A DNA stretch of 64,000 nucleotides, from positions 23,810,068 to 23,874,067 of the forward strand of contig JAOANR010000014.1 of the NCBI GenBank assembly GCA_030278955.1, in the 5' to 3' direction. This DNA comes from Hygrophila difformis. Its lineage: Eukaryota > Streptophyta > Magnoliopsida > Lamiales > Acanthaceae. The stretch's first letter is position 1. Each line of letters begins with the position of its first letter. Below the pieces are notes generated by a model, which worked only from the letters and a program-made list of their open reading frames with translations, ran no database searches and was not told the DNA's origin. The position numbers were made by a program, and so were the translations under genes. This document shows positions 33,243-45,918 of this stretch, in pieces.

Positions 33243-36200
33243 TGATAATGGTCAAAATTGACCATTATTTTCAATCTATTTCCGTATCTAATACGGACAT
33301 TTGATCGCATTCCGGTCTTATTTAAATAAGAAAGCAGTTGAATTTGACAGATATATGCAAGTTTGTATAAATAATAAGCTGGTATTGAAAAATACAAAAA
33401 TATTGCTTTTTTATTAAATTTGTGTTATAAAAATCCAAAAAAAATGATAAAAATATTAAAAATTCCACATTTGATAATTATGGTTTGGTAGTATCTGTTC
33501 GGTGGAACACGGATCCATTAAACGGAACACAAACAAAATATCAAGTGGAGCAAATATCCTTATTTATTATATTTTATATTTTATATTTTGATGTATATAT
33601 TTTTAATTTTTATGTTTATTTATTTCTATTTCTGTTTTCTGCTATAATTAAGAATTAATTGGTCCACTAATCTCTTTTAATTTTAATTAATTGCAGGTGA
33701 ATTAATTTAATTTGGTCCAAGAGTTGCAGTCCAATCCAATTTGTTCCAGCCCAGCCCAACCACAATTGATCCAATATTTTCAGTCCAATTCCCCAACCAT
33801 TGTCCATAGCCCAAACCACCCTAGCCCAATTATCCAAGCCCAAGCCCACATTAACCAAATCCTAACCCTAACCCTAATGCTCCTACTGCCGCCACCTCCG
33901 GCGCCGCCACCGCCGCCGGCCACCATCTCCGGCGTCCCTTCGTCTCCGACCTCCACTGCCGCCACCACCATTACCACCTCACCTCCGCAACCACATCACC
34001 ACCACCACTATCCATTCGCCACCGCCTTGCCGCCCTCCTCGCGCCACCACCCAACCTCCGCGGCCGCCTCTCCGTTCACCGCCGCACCTCCGCCCTCACC
34101 TCCAAAATTCCATCTCCTCCGTCGTCACCAGCCCCTGCCGCTCCGTCCACTCGAGCCACCACCGCCAACCTCCTGCCCATCTCCGCCAACAACAGCCGAC
34201 CACCACCATCCCCGTGCACCTCAACTCCAACACATACAAATCCGACCACCAAGCAGCAGCCGCGCTCCAACCATCATCCTCTTCGCATCCCCGACGACTC
34301 CTGCGAGCTCCCCATCCCATTGCCACCATCACCGCCGGCTACCTCCCATCCCAACAGCAGCCCTCTGTCATCGCCTCCGGTCACCTCCGCCTCCCTTAAG
34401 CGCCGCCGCACCACCGCCCTCACCTTTCCATTTCCGGCAGCCCACTAATTCAAATGGTGAAGAAGTTACCGAGAAAGAAAAGAAAACAAGAAGATAGAAA
34501 TGGAGGAGGAGAAAGAAGAAGCAAGAAAGAATCTGTGAAGAAGGAAAGAATGGAACGAGAGAGGAGAGAAGAGAGAGAGGAAAGAGGAAAATAAAAGAGA
34601 GATAAAAAATATCCGGATCTCGGGACTCCGGTCGCTAGACAAAATCCCATCCGGTCGCGAGACCACGCTTAGCGACAGGAGTCTAGGGACAGAAAAATTG
34701 TTTAGGGACTGTGAGACAAAGACCCCAGTCGCTAAGCGATGGCTAGCGACAGCTCCTCTAGCGACAGGGAAAATGGTTAGGGACTGGGAGTATCAAGATG
34801 CAAAATCTGTGTCGCGAAACAATGTTCCGCGACATGGGGATCGCGACAGCGACAGGAGAGAGAATGCAGCTCCCTCACGTGACTCCCATCCTCCCCTCAA
34901 TTCAAATTTCCCACATGTTAAATCGAATGGAAGGTCCTGGGACCTCAAGTCCCGCAGACACAAGATTTTTGTCCTTTCTTCCCGGACCTCGAGCTCCCGC
35001 CCCCTCCTGCGCGTCATCCAAGAGCTAAAAAGTGTGTCATGAGCCAGAATTTGTTTCGCGACAAGCATAATTGTTTAGCGACTGGGTGGGCCTTGAATGG
35101 GCCTAGGGCTTAATTCTTCTCTCTATAAATATATTCTCCCACCCCCCTTGAACAGTAACCTAGCCACACTTGCAGTTTAATTTTTGTTCTTGGGGCACCA
35201 CTGTGCTCTCAAGTAGTTTTTAGTATAGATAGTTTTATTTTTATGTAATGTAGATTGTAGTGTAGTTTTAGTTTAATTTCTGTAATAAATTAGTGTGGCT
35301 AGTGTTCACATTTTCCAGCTTATTTTATTTTTGTATTTTTGGGTTGAAAACACTTAATCAATGGGTGTGTTTAAACCATTTTTGGTTTTTGATGTTTTAT
35401 GAGAAAATGTTTCACCAAAAATTTATTATGGATCACTTCCATAATATTACTTGCTTTATTTTTGCATTTTTGGTCACTTGACCATTTTTATTATTTTTAG
35501 TTAGATTTAATGCTTTATTTAGATCTAGTAAATGTATAATCACTTGATGCTTATCCCTTGATAGGTTTAGAGTTTGTTTTTATTTTAATTTTAGTTTGTT
35601 AGGTAGTCTTTTATTTTTAGTGTTGCTGCTTCTCTAGTTTTTTTTATTTTTTTTATTCTGCTCTTGATATCTTTGGTTTTAGATAGTGTTTTTATTTACT
35701 TATTTTATTTTTATTTTAGTTCATTAGATCTAAAAAGGGATGATATTCTAGTGCTTATGCATATAGTCTAAAAATTGCATTCCTTATATTGTATTGCATC
35801 ACGTTGTAACCCCACGTGTTGCAACGTAACATTCCCGTTGTGATCCCACGGATCACAACGCACTTCCATGCAATGCAATTTAAGGCGTTATGCTGCCAAA
35901 TTTTGTAAAATTTTTAAAATCCCTCGGTCGCGAGGCAATCCTGTCGCGAACCCACGGTTCGCGACGCACTCCTTGATTAGCGACCGAGGACCCAAATACT
36001 TGCAATTTTATTCTGGAAGGGCTCTGTCGCGAAACCCCTGTCGCGGACCCACGGTCCGCGACACACCCCTTGTCACGCGACCAGGAATTATGCCCTTGTT
36101 TAATTTCCAACCCTTGTGTCGCTAGACCCTTGTCGCGAGGTCACGCCTAGCGACACGGATTTTTGTCTAGCGACACAACAAACACTAATTTTCAAATATC

Positions 36201-38987
36201 CAATATCTCTTATTTCCCACCTCTCTGTCATGATCCCCTGTCGTGGACCCACAGTTCACGACACAAACTCTGTCTCATGACATGCATGGCACCTTCTTGC
36301 CAAATTTTCATTCTCCATCTCTCCCCATTAATTAATTGAACCTTTATATTAATATTTTGAGGTTGAAATCCAATGATCTCAACCCATGATTAATTTGATA
36401 TAAAGAACTTTGTTCAATTGTCCATTAAAAGATTCTTCTACAAAAATTAAACTCTAATGATCTAAGTGTATAATCCGGACTGTAATTAATTAATTATGGA
36501 ATGAGAGATTATTTAGACCATAAAGAGTGATTATGGAATTTTCCATACCCTTGCATGGGAAACCAACGTCTCTCATACAAGATGACCCAAAAATATTTTC
36601 TTTTATTTATTTTGTATGTTCTGTGTTGTGTGAAACAGCTGGTAAGAGATATAACAGACTAATGTTGGCGGGTATTCCCACACGGATAAACTAGCTCGTG
36701 GTCTGTATATTAATTACTAGATGTTATTTTGCATGGTCCGGATAGTGGTCGGTGGAAGCCTTGGCGGTTCGTCCATCTGGGATTATAATAGCTGCTCAGC
36801 TAACTCCTATCCGGATACAGTTTTATTTTCTTTATCTTAATTTCAAACCTGAATCTAGAGTTGTAGTAATGTTCGATGACATATGCCAATGTGTCTAATA
36901 ATTATTGCAGTAATAGAACATGTGGGTTTTTATCCAGTCACAGAAAGTGGAGTCTAAGATGACGGCGGCAACTGTCATTTAAGGCATTCCACTGTCTAAA
37001 AATCATCCCACCTGGAATAGTCAGGACCTGGATAGCAGATGTTTGCAGTCCGGATTATCCTGATTATTTTTGTCATCTTTTTAGCCAAAATAAATCCTTC
37101 TCATCTCCGGCTATTTCATCTCTGTGTATCAACTTCTGTCTAAACCCGCCTTATATTTTGGGTTATTTGATTTTACACTTCCTTATAAATTTATGCATAA
37201 TAATATTATGTAACTATTGGGGTCAAGTTATTTTGGGATCCTTCCCTTGGACATAGAAGTCTAGATATTAATCAGATGCCTCACAAAAATTTTCCAACAA
37301 AAATTCATTTATAAAATCCGGATCTGAGTAAGGGATAAATTCCACAGTTATGACTAATTTATATCCGACTGGGGGTTGATTTTGGGAAATTAGAAGCAGA
37401 GTCAGCGATTAGGTCTCATCTAGACTGAAAGGATCTGTGTTTTAATTGAGAGTCTAGTACCTGTTTAGGGAATGATTTTCAAATCAATTATTTTCCAAAA
37501 TTGCTGTATGTTGGAAATCTTATATTAAATATCGCACTGACTCAGAGTCCGCTTGGATTCAGATGAGGTGTAATAGATAATACTAGAAGAACAACATGTG
37601 GGCCTTGGTTATTTTCTAAGGTAGGGTTGAGTTCCTTTCAACTGCTATCCTCTTCTGCCAAAGCCTATATTTGAGTCCTGAGTGAGTGCATCCGGAATGA
37701 ACTAATTTATTAGTTTATTTCATTTGTTTGTATCTCATAACCACCCGACGGGAAGTGAACACTGCGAGCGGTTCACCGAGAATAGGGAATTCTTGATCCA
37801 CATCCGGTCATTCTGACTGGGGGCTCTCTTTTACTACCAGGGTCAGACTTTCAAAAACCTCCGAGTGATAGGATTTTAAATGCTTTCTTTATCGCTTTCT
37901 TTTAACTGCTTTCTTTAGAGGTCACTCGGTTGTATTGAGAATTGCGTAACTGCTACTAGGACTGATAGTTAAGGGATAGTTCAGGCTTGATTAGAATCTT
38001 TGGGTGTGACATGGGGGATGATAGGAGTACTTGGCATATCAACTAATGATATGTTAGGTGTTGCTTATCCACCACAGATAAATAACATACCTCGGCAGGG
38101 GCAGTTAGTAATTTGTGGTATCTTAGATTTTGAGTTCTAGAGAGCATGTAAATTCTCGCTGTAAGTACCTGTCTGTTAAAGGGAACATAGTGGAGAAAGC
38201 ATGAGAGTTAGCTTACTGACGAATTATCCCAAGCAAAGATCTGTGTAATTAAAATGGAAGTTTAATTGTGTTTCATCTGAATCTTGTCCAATTTTTATTC
38301 TTTTCCTCCTGTCCCTTCTGTGACACTTTAAATCTGCTTTCCTAGATTAATGATAGATAGCTTAGTATTATTTCATCGCTTTCTTAGAATAATTTTAATT
38401 GCTTTCTTAGATTAAATTTATCTGCTTTTTAGAATAGTTTTAATTTGCTTTCTAGAATAATTTTAATTGCTTTCGTAACTTAGTTTAAATTCTGTCAAGT
38501 AGTTGATAGTCAAAACACAAACTTGAATCGAGTAACCGAGTGGAAAATCTTATAAAACGACGTGGGCCCTGCTTCCATCGCACATCCTCCAATGAACGAT
38601 CCGGTACTTACTATAAATACTGCAATTTTTGACTCCGTGCGCTTTCGGAGGCACAGTTTCTCAACACGAGTAAATAAAAATGTGACAACCTATAAATATA
38701 TCCCTAATCCCAACTCCGCCTTCATAAATCGATTTTCATTAAATAAAAGTAAAATCAAAACCGGGATTAATATTTTTCAGAAAATACTCATATGGTGGGA
38801 AATTGTTAAAAGTTTCATGGCCGGGGATTTTCATCGCGCCATTTGAAATCAAAGTTTCCCACATGAGTAATAAAAAGTGAAATATATCCTTAAACCCTTT
38901 CCCACGAATCATAACTCTTTTCATTTAATAAATTCAATTTGGGATATTTTAGAAAAACTCGTGTTGACGAAATTGTCAAAAGTTTCA
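33243..38987 (+). repeat. 3' LTR of element C (5,745 bp)
   Basis: Nearly identical to the first LTR, with one copy of the 212-bp unit. TATAAATA at 35124-35131; palindrome arrays at about 34630-34855 and 35925-36265; GC-rich segment at about 33700-34610; twin palindromes near 35800-35865. It ends AAGTTTCA and is followed by the target duplication. Confidence 0.95.
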
Positions 38988-38994
38988 ATGCCAT
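38988..38994 (-). pseudogene. Accessory gene of element B, exon 1, first codons
   Basis: ATG at 38994 plus four bases; five of the seven are the target duplication (38988-38992). The gene is split by element C within codon 3 and resumes at 24573. Confidence 0.6.
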
Positions 38995-39153
38995 TGCGAT
39001 TCCGAAAGAAATGGACAGAGTTTCCTCTTGTTTTGAGTGCAAAAGATTGCGAAGAACATAGTGGTGTTCGTTCGGGAGTTAGGGCTCTGGTTCGAGAGTG
39101 TTTTGAAAATTTTCTAAGTGTGGGAGCGTAGGGAAGAAGGAGGCGATGGGGGA

Positions 39154-39163
39154 GTATAAATAC
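39154..39163 (-). promoter_or_regulatory. TATA-like box of the internal promoter, element B
   Basis: GTATTTATAC on the minus strand, identical to element A's box, about 160 nt before the exon 1 ATG. Confidence 0.5.
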
Positions 39164-39172
39164 TGAACGGCC

Positions 39173-39560
39173 CAGTCGCAGAACCCTAGCCCATATCGCG
39201 GAACTGGGTTCCTCGACTGGGGTCTAGCGACATTAGATGAGTCGCTAGACTGGCCACTAGTCGCGAGACAAGGTTCCGCGACTAGGGGCAGTTTCAGGAC
39301 TGGGTTTAGAAGGTAGTGGGGCCAGAGAGAAAGGCAGTCGTGAGACTCAAATCCAGTCGCGAGACCAGGTCTCGCGACTGGGGTTTTCACGACTGGGTAA
39401 AGGAATGAGAGAAAGTTTTGGGGACCCAGTCGCTAAGCTCAATCCTAGTCCCGAGACAAGGTTCCGCGACTAGGAGTGGTTTCGCGACTGGGTAAAAAGA
39501 TGAGAGAGGGTAAGGAGGCCAGTCGCTAGACTTGGTCCCAGTCGTGAGGCGTGGCCTCGC
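39173..39560. repeat. GTCGCGAGAC-type palindrome array, internal copy of element B
   Basis: Inverted half-sites GTCGCTAGAC, GTCGCGAGAC and GTCGTGAGGC in nested pairs. The half-sites are those of element B's LTR arrays. Confidence 0.82.
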
Positions 39561-39564
39561 GATT

Positions 39565-39742
39565 GGTTGAAACTTTTGACAGATTTCCCACACGAGTATT
39601 TTCGAAATAAAAAAAATCCCGGTCTTGACTTGATTTTATTTAATGAAAATCAATTTATGATCACGGAGTTGGGATTAGGGATATATGTATAGGTTGTCAC
39701 GTTTTTATTACTCGTGTTAAGAAACTGTGGTCCGAAAGCGCA
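39565..39742 (-). repeat. Remnant of an element B LTR, U5 side
   Basis: Matches 10786-10965 of element A's LTR in the same orientation (GAAACTTTT...CCGAAAGCGCA). It is cut at 39743 by element D. Confidence 0.8.
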
Positions 39743-40341
39743 TGTAACACCCCGGTTTTTGGTCACCCAGGTCGGGATGTCACCGCCACATCTCCCTAGT
39801 AAGACACGGTTTCTCCGAGCTTACTAAAGAGATGCAAGGCTAGGTATTGCAGTATTTAAAACATTTAAAGCATTCAAAATAGCCCATACAATATAATTCG
39901 AAAATAATAATAGCATAGCGCAGCGGAAATATTTAGTTTAGTACAGTATCGCAGCGGAAAATATAAAAAGGGCCGACATGGCCAAAACACGGGTTAAACA
40001 GGCCCGTTCATAATATAGTCTAAGTGCGAAATTTAAAAGCAAAATAACAATCCCCAAAATCCCATGCATGGTTCGTGCTCACACATGCTCATTCCACATA
40101 TTCTGTAAGGAAAGGAATAAAAATGGTTTTGGTCAGCAAAATTGCTGAGTAAGTTAACACATGCATGATCGTAGGGTTTAAAAGCCATAAATTTAGTAAT
40201 TTAACAAAAGCATGATAATAACGTAATATTTAGTTTCATCTAATCCATATCCAATAGCATAATTTATCTCGGGCTTTATTTAATAACACATATCACATGG
40301 TTTAATCACAAAAGCCATAATGTAAATAAAGCATTTAAATA
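39743..40341. mobile_element. Element D: start of an unrelated LTR, cut by the assembly gap
   Basis: Begins TGTAACACCCCGG, a common terminus of plant Ty3/gypsy LTRs, right inside element B's LTR remnant. No coding sequence or primer site is visible before the gap, so lineage and orientation are open. Confidence 0.55.
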
Positions 40342-40841
40342 NNNNNNNNNNNNNNNNNNNNNNNNNNNNNNNNNNNNNNNNNNNNNNNNNNNNNNNNNNN
40401 NNNNNNNNNNNNNNNNNNNNNNNNNNNNNNNNNNNNNNNNNNNNNNNNNNNNNNNNNNNNNNNNNNNNNNNNNNNNNNNNNNNNNNNNNNNNNNNNNNNN
40501 NNNNNNNNNNNNNNNNNNNNNNNNNNNNNNNNNNNNNNNNNNNNNNNNNNNNNNNNNNNNNNNNNNNNNNNNNNNNNNNNNNNNNNNNNNNNNNNNNNNN
40601 NNNNNNNNNNNNNNNNNNNNNNNNNNNNNNNNNNNNNNNNNNNNNNNNNNNNNNNNNNNNNNNNNNNNNNNNNNNNNNNNNNNNNNNNNNNNNNNNNNNN
40701 NNNNNNNNNNNNNNNNNNNNNNNNNNNNNNNNNNNNNNNNNNNNNNNNNNNNNNNNNNNNNNNNNNNNNNNNNNNNNNNNNNNNNNNNNNNNNNNNNNNN
40801 NNNNNNNNNNNNNNNNNNNNNNNNNNNNNNNNNNNNNNNNN
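40342..40841. other. Assembly gap, exactly 500 N
   Basis: The round number suggests a placeholder of unknown true length. The sequences on both sides belong to different elements. Confidence 0.98.
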
Positions 40842-41516
40842 GATCATTTGCTCGATTTCGGGAATATGGCATGGTCTTGAATCGGTCCCAATTGCAAGTT
40901 CTAGTGTCCTTTAATCGAATTGATTCACACAATCAAAGAAGTATTGAGTAAAAATGACTCGGCTCAGATCTCACATGGACGGTTTGATCATGTCATACTC
41001 TTATTCTCAAATTTAGCCTTTGGAAAATTTCTTGCAGCTTATTCAATCAAATTCTCAACATGAAAGTTTGTCAGTTTTTCAAGTGATCATATCATTGGAT
41101 TTTTATAGCTCAAAACTTCAAGAATTCATGTCATGCATATTTTTAATTGTTTTATCCCAATGTAATAATCTGAAAATTTCATCATCAGCCTAAATTCAAT
41201 ATGTGAATTTAGGTGACAGATTTATGCTTGTTTTATGCCGGTTTGTTTTGATTGAAAGCAGTAAAAAGACACTGTGAACATGCAAGCATGTCACAGCTTG
41301 TTTTTGGCGTGACAGTCACTTATTCATCTTGGACTGCCACACATCTTTTTTTTTTTCAAATAATGGAGAACTCAAGACGAAATTCTCTTGTGGAAAGCAG
41401 TAAATGTACATCAGTTACAATAGATTTCCATGGTGAGGATTGAGAGTGCACTGAATGAATGGAAAATCTAATGCATGATGTTTACAATGGAGCTCGCATG
41501 AATGTGATCACTTAGC
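40842..41516 (-). other. 3' noncoding tract of element E
   Basis: Similar to 880-1562 of element A and 18100-18778 of B. It starts abruptly at the gap. No gene. Confidence 0.8.
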
Positions 41517-44500
41517 TTAGTTCTTCTTCTCCGTGGGCTGTGTGGAGGATCCGGTGGCATCTCTTTGAGGTGATGGGAACTTGCTGAGGATGGTTTTCAT
41601 CATTTCGGCCTGATTGTCGAACATCCTGGCTTGACTGGCGAACACTGCTTCGAACATTTTTCTATTCTTTTCCTCATTCTCAATCCTTTCTTGATGCTGC
41701 CTGGCTGCTTCCTTTCTGAACTCCTCTTCTCTCTCAAACATTCTCAGCCTAAACTCTTCCTCTTTCTGCATTTGTTTCTCGTGAGTCGAAACAATGGCAT
41801 CGGCCAAAGATCTGACACTCTGCATCATTGACTCTCCCATTCTGCTCACTGCTTCTAGAGTTTGAGACTCAGCTGGGTATTGAGACACAGTTGGGCTTCT
41901 GCGCGAGGGTCGGGCTGGATGTCTTCGTGATAAACTAGGAGTGGAAACATCAGTTCCAGGATGAGTGGGAGTGGGAGCAGGTTCTGTTGGTGTGACTGCA
42001 GCTTCTTCTGTTGAAGGTACCGCTTCAATACGGTCCATCTTCTTGTGCCCTTTGCATCCGGCTGTTGGTGCCCTAGGAGTGTATCTGGATTGAGCTTCTG
42101 ATTCTTCCGGCATGATGTATGTAACTGATTTAGTTATCCTTGTTTTTGGGACTGGGATCGGCCGGCTCATATCGATAAGATCGCTCTCTGCAAAAACTGT
42201 TAGATCTACTCCTTGGGCTTCACAAATTCTCCTGATGAGGTTGGGATAGCATAAAGCAGCATCTCTAGTGCCTGTGACCTTTGTTGTCATGACATGGAAA
42301 ATCTGCTCTCCCACATTGATCTTCAGTCCATGCCAAATTTTGGCAAAACCCTTCAACATTCGACCAGATGTTTCATGTGCATGAGGATTTGGCCTAATCT
42401 TCGACATGTAGAAGTCATAGAAGGGTTGAAACTCCAGCTTCAGGTGCTTTGCTTTGAAGGGGATTTCACCAGTGTAGCTTTCAGCAGTAAGGGACCTAGT
42501 GATGTTGTCGTGATATTGCCTGTCAGCTGCCCTGCTTGCTCCCTTCTCGAAATGCTCAGATGTCGGAATTTCTGACCTCCAGTTGGGTGTGCCAAGGAAG
42601 TTGTTCAAGTATTCCCCCGAGATGTTTATGTCAACTCCTCGTACCCAACTTGTCTTTCGTGTGGCATTAATATTGCAGTAAAATTCCCGAACCAATTCTG
42701 CTATCCCGGGTTCAGCGTGATGCTTAAGGAACTCAGTCCATCCGTGGTTTTCTTTCAATGTAAGTAGCATTGGATGATCAATCAATTCTGGACTGAACCC
42801 TTTATCAGGGACAAATACTCCACTTAGTGCCATGTATAGTCCCGCATTCTGCTCATTCCCGTTGAACCTCTTCATTATGTCAGCATCATCCGTGATGCGG
42901 AATTTTCTGAACTTCTTAGTAGATACACCCAGTCTGGCCCTTGAAGTTGAGTTGGCCCAATAACCAGCCGATCGCACTGATCCGGTCGATTCTTGGGTTC
43001 CTTCAGTTCCTGCTTGTTCTCCATCAGAGTCAGAACTTTCCCGTGGCTGTTCCCTCTGTTCAGTTTGCTCGTGTTGTTTTGATTCAACCTCTGTGTTCAA
43101 TTGTGGCTCTTCCTCAGTTTGTCCCAACTCAATTTCTTCACCTCGTTGAGTTGCTCCCTGCTCGTGCAAATTACAAGGATCTTCGGGGAATACGGAGTCT
43201 AGGAAATCCTCGTGAAGATATGGATCATCTACATGTTGATATTCCTTTTGTGATGCCTCGACTTCCCTCCTGATGGTCGAGTCTCCCAATTGTTCTTCCG
43301 TGTCATCTCCTTGCTCTATGGGAATATTGAGATCGTAATGGAGAATCTGCTGAAATGTCTTGTCTTTAAAGATATCTTCTATGGTATCCATTTCTGCTTG
43401 CTCACCTCCACTGCTACCTTCAGTTCTTACTGTTTCTTGCATTGTGGGTTGCGGTTGAGTAGTGGCTGCCGCTAGAGTTTGTGCAGTTATGTCATTCAAA
43501 TCACTCGCAAGCTCGGCGAACTTCTTCTTTGATTCTTCAAATCTGACATTGCCCTCGTGCACCATTTCCTCTATCTCCTCTGTGGGCCGCATTGCCTCCA
43601 TTGTTTTCTCAACATCCGCATTTGCGTCATTTCTGCGAGCAGTTGATCTTTTTACTTGTTCCTCCTTCTTCCTTGCCCATTCTGCTGGCTCAGCTTTCAC
43701 CTTGACAGGAATAATGTCGGTTCCGCTGATTATCTGACAATCATCATCCCCGACCTCAACCTGTGTTTCAGTGTTAGCTTTTTTCTTCTTCTCCAGCTCA
43801 GCCTGCAATTTTTCAGCAGCTTTTCTATTCTCCTCTTCCTCTCGGGTTTTTCTAATGTTTTCCTCCATTTCTGCCTTCCTGGCGTCTTCTTCTGCTTTCT
43901 TGGCCTCCTCTTCAGCTGCCTTGGCCATTTGTTCTTTCCGAAGTCGATTTTTCTCGACCCTTGCAGCTTCCATTTTCTGCTTCCACTCCTCCGTCTCTTT
44001 TGCCATTTCGATCTCAGCCTCCTCCTTCTCCCTTCTTGCTCTTTCAGCTTATCGGGCATCGTATTCGGCTTTCCTCTGTTCCTCAATCATATCCATTTCA
44101 GCTTCCTCTTGAGCTATCCTTGCTGCTTCTGCATCGGCTTCTTCCTGAGCCTTCTTTGCCAATTCTGCATCGGCTTGCACTTGGGGCTTACGCTGTTGTT
44201 CTTTCTTGGATAACTCAATGGCTTGATCCTTGCCTCTGTCTTTTTGTTTGGGAGGCTCATCATAGAATTTGGGCACAGGGGGAATGATCCTTGGCTGATT
44301 CGGAGGTTCTTGGATTCTGATCTGAGGTTCAGCAGATTTTTCAGACTTTTCTTTTATCTGCCAACCTTATCAGTTTTCTCTTTTTCTTGGGTGGCTCTGG
44401 TTCGGATTCAGTCTGGGAGGGTTCAGATTCGGCAGGCTCAGATTGCTCGGAAGTCGGATCAACATAATCATCAATGATCTGTTCTTCATCCTCAACATTC

Positions 44501-45814
44501 AATCCCAATTCCGGTCCTTTGATCTTCAGAAATTTTTGGATGAATTTAGGCTCGGACATGGCTGTGAGTTGCGCAGTCCATTTTAGTGTGAAATATCTGC
44601 CTAGGACACCTTGGAATCCCGTGTTATACTGTAACCGAGGTCGGTGTTCTTGACAGTGCCTCAGACCTTCTGCGTCCATTTCACGTAGCAGGTCGAGGAA
44701 CCTCTTTTTCATCTCCGTGTACAGGGTGTCCACGATGTCTGCCTCTTTCTCCTTTAGATGTCCTAGGTCTCGGACTGGTGGAATGTTGAGATACTCCAAA
44801 CACTTGTTTTTGCCCATGACTGAGATCTGTTTCCTCTTGCGTCCCATTCTGTCCCATGATCTGTTTTGAATCATCGCGATGCATTCAGCTCTCATCAGCT
44901 CGAAATTGGGTATCCCCTTCATTGTGGTCTCTCGGGGCTCAACTGCCGGAATCCTTTGTGGTAAGAAGACTGGCAGAATCTCCACTTTTCCCGGAGGTAT
45001 TACTATTCCCGGTTTTAGTACAGACTCCCTGATGTCCTTTTCCCATTTTCCCCATGCAGTCATGTATTCCCCCCACAGTTTCCTGGCTGCTTTTGTTTTC
45101 TCAATGATCGAATCCAGCATTGGAGTGTGGTGGGCTTGTCCGTAGTTCAGTACCGCCTGGAGAGAATCCCTGAAGTTGAATGTCATTTCAGTATGACGCT
45201 CTTTTGCACGCAATGTCAGCCATAGCTGCTCCTCCGGTCCGCAAATGGTCCCATTGTCGAATAGTTCCTTCTTGTATGTAAATGGAAAGGTCTCCGGCAT
45301 GGAGAGCACACCAGTTGACGCAACTAAGTACGGTGGAGGCGTCTTGGGGGCATAGTGCATTTTTACTTCCCTTGTAATGGGTGGTTGGATGAGGACTGGA
45401 TCAAAGGCTGCAGCTCTCCTATCTCCGAAGTGGATTTCAAGCATTCTGTTCCAATAAGCCTTCTGTCGTTTCATCCTCCAAACCATCCGCTCATAGTGAA
45501 CTCTCGGCTCATTAAACTGTTGATCGTACCTTGCCTCATCGAACTCCTGCTTCCAGAAATTACATACATGTTGGCAAAAGTCTCTTTCGAGGCCCGTTGC
45601 TCTATCATTTCTTTCTTCCTCTGGAATCGTATTCCACCAATGGTCCTTCATTTCGAACCTCCATTCAATCTGGTGGTCCATAGGCAGGTTATGCTCATTT
45701 CTTATGGCCACCCTATTTTCCTCTGCTTCTTTCTTCAGCCTCTCAATTTCCAAGAAGGCACGATCTGGAGTTGTCTTCGGAAGACCCATCAGGGAATCTA
45801 TAATGAATTGATCC
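41517..45814 (-). pseudogene. Accessory gene of element E, exon 2 (about 1,430 codons, nearly intact)
   Basis: Starts after the acceptor CTCTCTAG (ends 45815); codons before the first ATG (45789) are open and align with element B. Regions in order: about 490 residues of unknown fold (MGLPKTTPDRAFLEIERL...), Pro-rich stretch, a long Glu/Lys/Ala coiled coil (44276-43730), acidic region, then a PF20167-like domain at about residues 985-1210 (VREFYCNINATRKTSWVRG, INISGEYLNNFLGTP, FYMSKIRPNPHAHETSG, KINVGEQIFHV, CYPNLIRRICEAQGVDL), Ser/Pro-rich linker and a C-terminal coiled coil. Only two lesions are seen: a frameshift near 44340 and a TAA near 44047. No signal peptide or membrane helix. The role is unknown; a nucleic-acid-binding or regulatory protein is as likely as a structural one. 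Confidence 0.82.
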
Positions 45815-45918
45815 CTAGAGAGAAAAGGGTTGGAACTATTTTTAACAAATTTTTTTGATAAGTGGATCTGAGTTGAAAGTCAACATCCTCACATTTAGAG
45901 CTAAGCTCTAAATGTGAG
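45815..45918 (-). promoter_or_regulatory. Intron hairpin and splice acceptor, element E
   Basis: CTCACATTTAGAG (45888-45900) pairs perfectly with 45906-45918; the inner bases CT and AG also pair. The acceptor follows after 72 nt, as in element A (73) and B (77). Confidence 0.7.

Larger units (their letters stand above)
24579..38987 (+). mobile_element. Element C: complete non-autonomous LTR retrotransposon (14.4 kb)
   Basis: It has two long LTRs in direct orientation, TG...CA ends, a tRNA-Asp primer site, a 2.68-kb interior without gag, pol or accessory exon, and a 5-bp target duplication. The interior is assembled from pieces of the autonomous type: leader, two post-pol modules, the intron hairpin and the 3' noncoding tract. 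It is therefore a deletion derivative of the LARD type. The LTRs are nearly identical by eye, so insertion was recent. It would need proteins from a relative such as E or F in intact form. Confidence 0.95.
38988..39742 (-). mobile_element. Element B, right part: exon 1 start, promoter, array, LTR remnant
   Basis: Continues element B after the insertion of C. The order on the minus strand is LTR remnant (39742-39565), palindrome array, TATA-like box and the first 7 nt of exon 1. The array joins the LTR remnant at about 39562 without gag, pol or post-pol module, so an internal deletion removed them. It ends where element D begins. Confidence 0.8.

Noticed and set aside
40306..40932. Long open frames across the gap
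   Set aside because: They consist of N and have no meaning.
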